Assembly (NCBI RefSeq): GCF_050030965.1
Contig: NZ_CP188297.1
Coordinates: forward strand, 2,666,001-2,730,000
Direction: 5' to 3'
Origin: Glutamicibacter sp002979865
GTDB taxonomy: Bacteria; Actinomycetota; Actinomycetes; Actinomycetales; Micrococcaceae
Length of the DNA stretch: 64,000 nucleotides
In this document: positions 50,213 through 57,220 of the stretch, one piece after another
Numbering within the stretch: position 1 is the first letter of the stretch
Layout of the letters: each line of letters opens with the position of its first letter
Program-made: the position numbers and the translations under genes
The notes under the pieces: model-generated
What the model saw: only the letters and a program-made list of their open reading frames with translations
What the model was told of the DNA's origin: nothing
The model's database searches: none

Positions 50213-51376
50213 ATGAGCACTGAAGCGCATGCAGATCGCATCTCTGATGTCAGCAAGAAATTCGGGATTACCCCCGAAGACTACATGCTGCCAGCACGCC
50301 ACATGATCAACCTGTTGAACCCGGACGGAACCCTGCGCCCAGAGGACCAGCAGGGCACTGAACCTGGCCACGAGTACCCGCTGCCAAGCCCGGCGCGGCT
50401 GCTGGAAGCCTATGCGGCGCTGGTCACCGGCCGCCGCGTCAACGACCAGAACTCCGCACTGGTCCGCCAGGGCCGCATGGCTGTCTACCCCTCCAGCCAC
50501 GGGCAGGAAGCCTGCCAAATCGCAGCAGCCCTGTGCCTGGGCGAGAACGACTGGCTTTTCCCAACCTACCGCGACACGGTAGCGGTGCTGACCAAGGGCG
50601 TAGCCCCGATGGAAGTCATGACCAGCTTCCGCGGCGAATGGCACTGCGGCTATGACCCGAAGGCGTATAACTGCGCACCGATGTCCACCCCGCTCACGAC
50701 CCAGCTGCTGCACGCAGTGGGTGTCGCCCACGCTGCCAAGCTGCGCGGCGAAGACACCGTAGTGGTGGCCATGTGCGGCGATGGCGCCACCAGCGAGGGC
50801 GACTTCCACGAAGCGCTGAACTTCGCCGCGGTCTTCAACCTTCCGGTGATCTTCTTCGTGCAGAACAACAAGTACGCCATCTCGGTTCCGCTCTCGCAGC
50901 AAAGTGCCGCCCCGTCCCTGGCCCACAAGGCTGTTGGCTACGGCATGGCCGGCGAGCGCGTGGATGGCAACGACCTGATGGCCTTGATGGCAATCATGAC
51001 CCGTGCGGTGCGCATGGCCCGCGAAGGCAATGGCCCGCTGCTGATCGAGGCCCACACCTACCGCATGCAGGCGCACACCAACGCAGATGACGACAAGCGC
51101 TACCGCGAGGACTCCGAGGTCCAGGAATGGATCGCCAAGGATCCGGTGACCCGCATGAAGGCGTACCTGGACGATGCCGGGCTCTTGACCGATAGCACCG
51201 TCGCCAAGATCACCGCAGACGCCGAGTCGGTCGCCAAGACCTTGCGTGATGGCATGAACCAGGAAGCCAACACCGATCCACGTGAGCTGTTCGAGCACGT
51301 GTACTCGGCCAAGACCCCGCAGCTGGCTGAACAGCAATCCATGCTCGTCGACGAACTAGACCGTGAGGAGGCCTAG
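50213..51376 (+). CDS. bkdA: 2-oxoacid dehydrogenase E1 alpha subunit (branched-chain or pyruvate)
   Basis: Thiamine diphosphate enzyme subunit of 387 residues, part of a heterotetrameric E1. The ThDP motif is CGDGATSEGDFHEALNFAA...NNKYAIS (GDG to NN). YPSSHGQEACQIAAAL and FPTYRDTVAVL are typical E1 alpha features. Annotation by similarity often says pyruvate dehydrogenase, but actinobacteria usually use AceE for pyruvate, and the divergent Lrp gene favours branched-chain 2-oxoacids. ATG with aaggtggg. The next subunit starts two bases after the stop. Substrate is undecided from sequence. Confidence 0.84.
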   Translation: MSTEAHADRISDVSKKFGITPEDYMLPARHMINLLNPDGTLRPEDQQGTEPGHEYPLPSPARLLEAYAALVTGRRVNDQNSALVRQGRMAVYPSSHGQEACQIAAALCLGENDWLFPTYRDTVAVLTKGVAPMEVMTSFRGEWHCGYDPKAYNCAPMSTPLTTQLLHAVGVAHAAKLRGEDTVVVAMCGDGATSEGDFHEALNFAAVFNLPVIFFVQNNKYAISVPLSQQSAAPSLAHKAVGYGMAGERVDGNDLMALMAIMTRAVRMAREGNGPLLIEAHTYRMQAHTNADDDKRYREDSEVQEWIAKDPVTRMKAYLDDAGLLTDSTVAKITADAESVAKTLRDGMNQEANTDPRELFEHVYSAKTPQLAEQQSMLVDELDREEA

Positions 51377-51377
51377 G

Positions 51378-52460
51378 ATGACTGCTACTACTTCGCGCTT
51401 GAACCCGAACGTCAGCGCTGCCACCGCACGAGCCGCAGCCAAGGCCGCCAATGAGCACCAGCCGGTGACCTTCGGCAAGGCCTTGAATACCGCCCTGGCT
51501 GATTCGCTGGTTGCCGACAACTCGGTAGTGATCTTCGGCGAGGATGTGGGAACCCTTGGCGGCGTTTTCCGCATCACCGACGGGCTGACCGCACGCTTTG
51601 GTTCCGAACGCTGCTTTGACACCCCGCTGGCCGAATCCGGCATTGTCGGCATGGCCGTGGGCATGGCCATCAACGGCATGCGACCGGTTATCGAGATGCA
51701 GTTCGATGCATTCGCCTACCCGGCGTTCGAGCAGATCGCTTCGCATGTCGCCAAAATGCGCAACCGAACCCAGGGCAAGCTGAACCTGCCGATGGTCATC
51801 CGCATTCCGTACGCCGGCGGCGTGGGCGGCGTGGAGCACCACTGCGATTCCTCGGAAGCCTACTATGCCCACACTCCAGGGCTGAAGGTCTTCACGCCCT
51901 CGTGCGTAGAGGATGCCTACCTGATGCTGCGCGAAGCCATCGATTCGGATGATCCGGTGGTCTTCTTCGAGCCGAAGAAGCTGTACTGGTCCAAGGAGCA
52001 GGTGGACTTGGCGCAGCTGGCCGAGCAGTACGAGGCCAAGAAGAGCGCTAGGACCGAGGGCCAGGCGCGCATCGCCCGTCCGGGCAGCGATGCCACGCTG
52101 ATTACCTATGGTCCAAGCGTTTCCACCGCATTGGAAGCTGCCAAGTTGGCAGCCGAGGAAGGCATCAGCCTGGAAGTTCTCGACATCCGGAGCATTGTGC
52201 CCTTCGATGACGAGACCGTCTGCGCATCGGTGCGCAAGACCGGACGCGCTATCGTGGTTGCCGAAGCCCAGGGCTTCGCCTCGGTAGCCAGTGAAATCGT
52301 GGCCCGGGTGCAGGAGCGCTGCTTCCACTCGTTGGCCGCTCCAGTGCTTCGCGTGACCGGATTCGACATTCCATACCCGGCCCCAACGCTGGAAAAGTTC
52401 CATCTTCCAAGCGCCGAACGCATTCTCGACGCGGTTGACCAGCTTCAGTGGGAGGCGTAA
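51378..52460 (+). CDS. bkdB: 2-oxoacid dehydrogenase E1 beta subunit
   Basis: Beta partner of the E1 heterotetramer, 360 residues with a 27-residue Ala-rich start. VIFGEDVGTLGGVFRITDGL, the conserved DTPLAESGIVGMAVGMAI and VIEMQFDAFAYPAFEQI mark the family. The C-terminal half carries VVFFEPKKLYW. The ATG at 51378 follows gaggagg (51365-51371) and is chosen over an upstream in-frame codon. It begins one base after the E1 alpha stop and ends directly before the E2 start. Together they form one operon under probable Lrp control. Confidence 0.86.
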   Translation: MTATTSRLNPNVSAATARAAAKAANEHQPVTFGKALNTALADSLVADNSVVIFGEDVGTLGGVFRITDGLTARFGSERCFDTPLAESGIVGMAVGMAINGMRPVIEMQFDAFAYPAFEQIASHVAKMRNRTQGKLNLPMVIRIPYAGGVGGVEHHCDSSEAYYAHTPGLKVFTPSCVEDAYLMLREAIDSDDPVVFFEPKKLYWSKEQVDLAQLAEQYEAKKSARTEGQARIARPGSDATLITYGPSVSTALEAAKLAAEEGISLEVLDIRSIVPFDDETVCASVRKTGRAIVVAEAQGFASVASEIVARVQERCFHSLAAPVLRVTGFDIPYPAPTLEKFHLPSAERILDAVDQLQWEA

Positions 52461-53870
52461 ATGAGCATCAAGACTTTTCTCTTGCCAGACCTTGGCGAAG
52501 GCCTGACCGAAGCCGAGCTGGTGCGCTGGATGGTTGCCGCCGGTGACGTTGTCGCAGTTGACCAGCCCATAGCGGAGGTGGAAACCGCGAAGTCGCTGGT
52601 GGAGATCCCTTGCCCGTTTGAAGGCGTAGTCTCGACCCTGCATGGGGACGCCGGCCAGATGATGCTGGTGGATGAGCCTTTCATCTCCGTGAACACCGGC
52701 GGCGAAGAAGCTGAAGTGCCTGAAGCCGAACGTGCGCAGTCCTACCGCGAGGAAGAGCGTGCTGGCACCCAGGTACCTGCCGAAGAATCAGCAGAAGCCG
52801 ATGAGGGTAGCGGCAACGTGCTCATTGGCTACGGCACTTCCTCTGCCCAGCGCAAGACCAGCCGTCGGCGCAAGCCGCGCGGCGGGGTAGCCGCGCCAGC
52901 GGCACAGGCACCGGCCGAAGCGGCCCGCGTGATCAACCCGCTGGTACGCAAACTGGCGCGGGATAACGCCTTGGATATCACAACGGTTCGAGGCTCTGGT
53001 CCAGAGGGGCTGATTCTGCGCACCGACGTGGAAGCCGCCTTGTCGGCTGATGCGGGGCTGCCTGCAGCTGCGGCGGCCGCTGCCCCGGCAGCACCGACCC
53101 CGGCTTCCGCAGCCGCGGTGCCCGCTGCACCAGCCCAGGCTGGCGAGGCGGATTCGAAGACCGGCCTGCCGGTCGCATCTTCCCAGGTGCTCTCGGGCGT
53201 GCGCAAGACCATCGCCACCGCGATGAGCACTTCGCGCCGCGAGATCCCCGAGGCTACCGTGTGGGTGGATGTCGATGTCACCAAGCTGCTGAAGCTGCGA
53301 TCGAAGATCAAGGAAGCCGAAGGCCAAGCTCCAAGCGTCATGGCACTGATCTCCCGTTTCGCGGTGGCCGGCTTGCGGCGCTTCCCTGAACTGAACAGCC
53401 GCATTGAGGCTGAAGCTGATGGGGGCTTGCGCCATACCCTCTTCGAGGGCGTGAACCTCGGGTTCGCAGCCCAGACCGATCGCGGCCTGGTTGTGCCAAA
53501 TGTGCGCAACGCCCACAAGCTGAACGCCAAGGAACTGTCAGCCGAGTTCGCTCGACTGGCTACGGTGGCCCGCGAGGGCAAGGCCGGTGTCGCCGACCTG
53601 TCCGGCAGCACCTTCACCATCAATAACTACGGCGTGTTCAATGTTGATGGCTCCGCGGCCATCATCAACTACCCGGAAGCGGCCATTCTGGGGCTGGGGC
53701 GCATCATCGAGAAGCCGTGGGTGGTCAATGGCAAGATCAAGGTCCGTTCCATCTGCGAGATGACACTGAGCTTTGACCACCGGGTCTGCGATGGCGGAAC
53801 CGCTGCCGGCTTCATGCGCTATGTTGCCGACGCGATGACGGATCCAAAGACTGCGCTGGCTTCGCTCTAG
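52461..53870 (+). CDS. bkdC: 2-oxoacid dehydrogenase E2 dihydrolipoyl acyltransferase
   Basis: Core of the complex, 469 residues in three domains. Residues about 1-80 are a lipoyl domain with the lipoylated lysine in VETAKSLVEIP. Residues about 150-190 form the E3-binding domain (NPLVRKLARDN...SGPEGLILRTDVEAAL). A flexible Ala/Pro linker (residues about 195-230) precedes the catalytic domain, which ends with LSFDHRVCDGGTAAGF (HxxxDG). The gene begins immediately after the E1 beta stop. No E3 is next to it, so dihydrolipoamide dehydrogenase must come from elsewhere. A transcription terminator follows. Confidence 0.9.
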   Translation: MSIKTFLLPDLGEGLTEAELVRWMVAAGDVVAVDQPIAEVETAKSLVEIPCPFEGVVSTLHGDAGQMMLVDEPFISVNTGGEEAEVPEAERAQSYREEERAGTQVPAEESAEADEGSGNVLIGYGTSSAQRKTSRRRKPRGGVAAPAAQAPAEAARVINPLVRKLARDNALDITTVRGSGPEGLILRTDVEAALSADAGLPAAAAAAAPAAPTPASAAAVPAAPAQAGEADSKTGLPVASSQVLSGVRKTIATAMSTSRREIPEATVWVDVDVTKLLKLRSKIKEAEGQAPSVMALISRFAVAGLRRFPELNSRIEAEADGGLRHTLFEGVNLGFAAQTDRGLVVPNVRNAHKLNAKELSAEFARLATVAREGKAGVADLSGSTFTINNYGVFNVDGSAAIINYPEAAILGLGRIIEKPWVVNGKIKVRSICEMTLSFDHRVCDGGTAAGFMRYVADAMTDPKTALASL

Positions 53871-53908
53871 CGCCTACTGTGCGCAGTGCTCGCTCTCAAG
53901 AGTGATCT

Positions 53909-53955
53909 TGATGCCCGTCGAACCTCACGAGGATTGACGGGCATCACCCTTTTTG
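53909..53955 (+). terminator. Terminator of the 2-oxoacid dehydrogenase operon
   Basis: tgatgcccgtc (53909-53919) pairs with gacgggcatca (53936-53946), followed by ccctttttg. This stem plus T-run is a normal rho-independent terminator. Confidence 0.8.
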
Positions 53956-53990
53956 CTGATATTTCATCTATGTTCGATCATTTATCAGCA
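53954..53990. promoter_or_regulatory. Inverted repeat tgctgata...tatcagca in AT-rich DNA
   Basis: Eight-base arms at 53954-53961 and 53983-53990 flank a 21-base centre in an AT-rich stretch (about 53950-54060) unlike its surroundings. A TAGAAT (54008-54013) nearby could be a -10 for the DUF1648 gene. Confidence 0.35.
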
Positions 53991-54104
53991 TGTCAAATAT
54001 AGGTTGCTAGAATTGAACCAATTATTATTTCTATGATGGAAATATGTTGGGTTGCTTTCCAGCCGCTTATGACGCGGGCTAGGCAGCAGGAACAGGGGAT
54101 TGAG

Positions 54105-55130
54105 ATGTCAACAGCGGGGACCGGAATCAAGAACCGGCCATTCATCTACCTGCTGCTCCTGCTACCGACGGCCATTGTGCTGGGCGCCTACGCCCTGCTC
54201 GCCGGCAAACTGCCGGAAATGACCGCCACTCACTGGAGTTCGACCTATCCGGACGAGTTTACCCGCACCGCGGTGTTTGTTCCCGTCTGCATCGGGCTAT
54301 GCATTCTTGGTGCCATCACCGGAGTGATTTCCTTGGCGCTGCGCCGCAAACCGGCACTGCTCATGGTGCTGCTCTTCGCCGGCGGGTTGCTCTCCTGGAG
54401 TGCAGCTGGCGTATTCGTCGGCTCGGCGGTGCCTACAGCGCTCGCCGAGACACCTGAAACCGCAGTGCTGGGCGGCATGATGGTTGTGCTGATTGCCTGC
54501 TCGCTGCTGGGCATTGCGCCACTGTGGGTCAGCGGCATCTACCAGCAATACACCAGGCAATCCGTTGAGGCCCGCCAGGCACGAAGTGATGCAGCGCAGG
54601 GCATCCAGCGGCCTGTTGCGGCGGGGACACCAGTCATGGCACGGCAAGAATTCAATCAAACGATGGCAGCACCGTGGTGGACGTGGCTGCTATGCCTGGT
54701 GGTGTTCGTGGCGCTTTTCATTGCTGTTGCGTTGCCGCTGCTGACCGGTGACAGCCAAGATGGCGACTGGGTGGGCTTCATCGTTGCCATGACCCTGTCG
54801 GCCGTGGCGTGCGTATCGATTCTGGGTTTGATCTGGATTCGGGTATCGATCAGCGGTGATCGCTTCCGGGTATCATCAGCGGTCTTGGGGTTCCCGATGC
54901 GAACCATCAAAATCGACGAAATTGAATCTGCGACCAGCGAAAAGATCGTTCCCATGATGTGGGGAGGCTGGGGCTGGCGAATCATTCCAGGCGGTTCGGC
55001 CATCGTGATGAAAGAACACGAAGGCCTCGTTTTCGAACTCAAGAACAAGAAGCGTTTCGCCGTGACCATCCCGGAATCGCAGCAAGCCGCAGACTTGCTC
55101 AATGCCCGTATGGCCTGCGGGAAACAGTAG
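54105..55130 (+). CDS. DUF1648-type membrane protein
   Basis: A 341-residue membrane protein with about six hydrophobic segments. The first, FIYLLLLLPTAIVLGAYALL, is followed by LPEMTATHWSSTYPDEFT, the short extracytoplasmic motif expected in DUF1648. Later helices are ILGAITGVISLALRRKPALL, WTWLLCLVVFVALFIAVALPL and FIVAMTLSAVACVSILGLIW. The last 90 residues form a soluble bacterial PH-like domain (VSSAVLGFPMRTIKIDEIES). Function is unknown; relatives often pair with GntR-family regulators, but none is adjacent. ATG 54105 follows aggggat and is preferred over 54033. Confidence 0.75.
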   Translation: MSTAGTGIKNRPFIYLLLLLPTAIVLGAYALLAGKLPEMTATHWSSTYPDEFTRTAVFVPVCIGLCILGAITGVISLALRRKPALLMVLLFAGGLLSWSAAGVFVGSAVPTALAETPETAVLGGMMVVLIACSLLGIAPLWVSGIYQQYTRQSVEARQARSDAAQGIQRPVAAGTPVMARQEFNQTMAAPWWTWLLCLVVFVALFIAVALPLLTGDSQDGDWVGFIVAMTLSAVACVSILGLIWIRVSISGDRFRVSSAVLGFPMRTIKIDEIESATSEKIVPMMWGGWGWRIIPGGSAIVMKEHEGLVFELKNKKRFAVTIPESQQAADLLNARMACGKQ

Positions 55131-55155
55131 CGAATAACGTTTCTGGGCCTGCGCC

Positions 55156-56019
55156 CTACTTATTGAAGGTGCGCATGGGCCCGATAACCACCGAGCGCAG
55201 CACCAAGCCGGATACCAGCGAAGCGGCCACGACATGGATGATCCCCAATGCCGCGTAGACCAATTGCAGGAACTCCGGGATCTTCTGGATATGCGGGTGC
55301 GGCAGGAGGAACGAGAGCCCGATTACCGCAGCCCAGACAACCAGGCTGCCGGCCCCAACTTTCCTCGACCAGGTGCCCTTTGGCAGTTCATGGCTCAGCG
55401 GCTGGATGCGCTGGAGCACGACCGAGGCCAAGACCATCCAGAATCCGGCCACCACGAAACCAGCTGCAATGTCACTTGGACGGTGCCAACCGCAGATCAA
55501 AGTGGCCACCCCGGTCACCGTCGCGAACAACCACGCGATCGGCTGGACTACCGGACGCAGTTTCGGTGGTGAAACCAGGTACATCAGTCCCATTGCGGCG
55601 GCAGCGGCGGTGGTGTGTCCTGAGGGAAAAGAATTTCCTGTGGTGCCGAAGTTGAAATCCGGGCGCGACAAGATCTCGTGCTTGAGCAATTGCGTGCTGC
55701 CCGCTGCGGCTGCGGCCGCGATGACCGCCACGATGGCCCGCAGGAAGCGCCGGTCTCGAATCACGCGATACAGCAGGAAAACTGCCGCAATGATGCCGCA
55801 GATTGCCGGCAAGAGATTCAGGAATTCACGGATCGGATTAATCAGGTCCGTCCGGGGCCACCATTGCGACCACGCTATGAATCCAGCCTGATCGGCCCAT
55901 TGCCCCACACGCTGCTGGACGAAAAATACGTATTCGAGGCAGAACAGCGAAATCAGCAACAGCAGAGCCCACCACCACCTGATATGGTGCGGGCGCGCGG
56001 ATGCTGGATTGCGAGGCAT
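55156..56019 (-). CDS. PAP2-family phosphatase, membrane-bound
   Basis: A 287-residue membrane phosphatase with six to seven hydrophobic segments. The three PAP2 motifs are present: LKHEILSRPDF (KX6RP), SFPSGHTTAAA (PSGH), and CGWHRPSDIAAG (the RX5HX3D-like motif, here with Trp-His-Arg-Pro-Ser-Asp). It likely dephosphorylates lipid phosphates such as undecaprenyl or phosphatidic acid phosphates. The active site faces outside the cell in relatives. It lies convergent to the DUF1648 gene and divergent from menC. Confidence 0.87.
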   Translation of the reverse strand: MPRNPASARPHHIRWWWALLLLISLFCLEYVFFVQQRVGQWADQAGFIAWSQWWPRTDLINPIREFLNLLPAICGIIAAVFLLYRVIRDRRFLRAIVAVIAAAAAAGSTQLLKHEILSRPDFNFGTTGNSFPSGHTTAAAAAMGLMYLVSPPKLRPVVQPIAWLFATVTGVATLICGWHRPSDIAAGFVVAGFWMVLASVVLQRIQPLSHELPKGTWSRKVGAGSLVVWAAVIGLSFLLPHPHIQKIPEFLQLVYAALGIIHVVAASLVSGLVLRSVVIGPMRTFNK

Positions 56020-56087
56020 ATCTCTAGGGTGTCATATCCGGCACGGGGAACGGCACAGTTCAGGCATGTAACTATGCCCACCCTCGA

Positions 56088-56093
56088 TAGGCT
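56088..56093 (+). promoter_or_regulatory. -10 hexamer TAGGCT of leaderless menC
   Basis: TAGGCT, then six bases (tagagc), then ATG. No Shine-Dalgarno precedes the start, so a leaderless menC transcript is predicted. Confidence 0.45.
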
Positions 56094-56099
56094 TAGAGC

Positions 56100-57095
56100 A
56101 TGAGTGTTGAACTTCCGCCCCTTGAAGATCTGCTGGCAAATTCCCATGTTGTCCGCTTGCCGATGCGTGTGAAATTCCGTGGTGTCACCCAGCGTGAAGC
56201 GCTGCTGATCAACGGGCCGGAAGGTTGGGGCGAGTTCTCCGCATTTACCGAATACGGACCGGCCGAAGCCTCACGGTGGCTAGCCGCCGGAATCGAGGCC
56301 GCTTACCAGCCGTTCCCGGAACCGTTGCGCACCAGCATTCCGGTCAACGCCACCTTGCCTGCAGTTGCGGTCAAAGATGTCGGAGCGGTTCTCGAACGCT
56401 ATGACGCGCCGCACACCATCAAGATCAAAGTGGCAGAAAAAGGCCAGGGGATTGAGCAGGACCTGGCGCGTGTAGCTGAGGCCCGTCGGCTCTACCCGCA
56501 AGCAGCGCTGCGCGTGGACGCGAATATGGGATGGGATATTGCCCAGGCGGTCCCGGCCTTGAAGGCCCTGAGCGAGTACGACCTGCAATACGCGGAGCAA
56601 CCAGTGCCTGGCATTACCGGGCTGGCAGAAGTCCGCGAGCAACTGCGCAACGCCGGCAACCCCTTGAAGATCGCCGCTGATGAAGCGGTGCGGAAGCACA
56701 CCGACCCCTTGGAAGTCTCGCGGTTGGGCGCCGCAGATCTGATGGTCATCAAGGCCCAACCGCTGGGCGGCATCGGCGCGGTGCTGCAAATTGCCAAACA
56801 AGCGGAACTGGATGTTGTCGTCTCCAGCGCCCTGGATACTTCGGTAGGGCTGGCCCAAGCCGCCGCCTTAGCCAGCGCGCTGCCAGAACTGCCCTATGCC
56901 TGCGGCCTTGCGACGGGCACCTTGTTCGCCGAAGACGTATGTGCCGAGCCGTTGCTGGCCACCGCTGGGTACTTGCCGGTGCGTCGCATTGAGCCGGATC
57001 ACCGGAAATTGGATGGCTTGCGTCCGCAAGAGGCGCGCGTGCGCTGGTGGCTGCAACGCCTGGAGTCCTGCTATGCCGAGCTGACTAGGGGATAA
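56100..57095 (+). CDS. menC: o-Succinylbenzoate synthase
   Basis: Enolase-superfamily dehydratase (331 residues) making o-succinylbenzoate in menaquinone synthesis. The superfamily ligands are visible: TIKIKVAEKG (catalytic Lys pair), RVDANMGWD, YAEQPVPGI, IAADEAV and the second Lys region VIKAQPLGG. The ATG fits a leaderless promoter. It is divergent from the PAP2 gene and lies 125 bases before the PhoX gene. It belongs with menD and menF, but the PhoX gene separates it from menD. Identity is safe. Confidence 0.94.
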   Translation: MSVELPPLEDLLANSHVVRLPMRVKFRGVTQREALLINGPEGWGEFSAFTEYGPAEASRWLAAGIEAAYQPFPEPLRTSIPVNATLPAVAVKDVGAVLERYDAPHTIKIKVAEKGQGIEQDLARVAEARRLYPQAALRVDANMGWDIAQAVPALKALSEYDLQYAEQPVPGITGLAEVREQLRNAGNPLKIAADEAVRKHTDPLEVSRLGAADLMVIKAQPLGGIGAVLQIAKQAELDVVVSSALDTSVGLAQAAALASALPELPYACGLATGTLFAEDVCAEPLLATAGYLPVRRIEPDHRKLDGLRPQEARVRWWLQRLESCYAELTRG

Positions 57096-57122
57096 CCTCA
57101 GGCAAGAATCTATTTCCCCGGC

Positions 57123-57141
57123 GTTAACCTTTGCGTTGCAT
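57123..57141 (+). promoter_or_regulatory. PHO-box-like direct repeat upstream of phoX-type gene
   Basis: GTTAACC (57123-57129) and GTTGCAT (57135-57141) resemble degenerate PhoP boxes (GTTCACC-type direct repeats of 11 bases), but the spacing is 12. The link to phosphate starvation is suggested by the product, not proven. Confidence 0.25.
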
Positions 57142-57220
57142 TTAAAACACTTCCAAGTGAAAACCTCAGTTCGAGTCATTCCCCTGACAATGAGCCACAT
57201 ACTGAGGAAGTGAGCGGATC

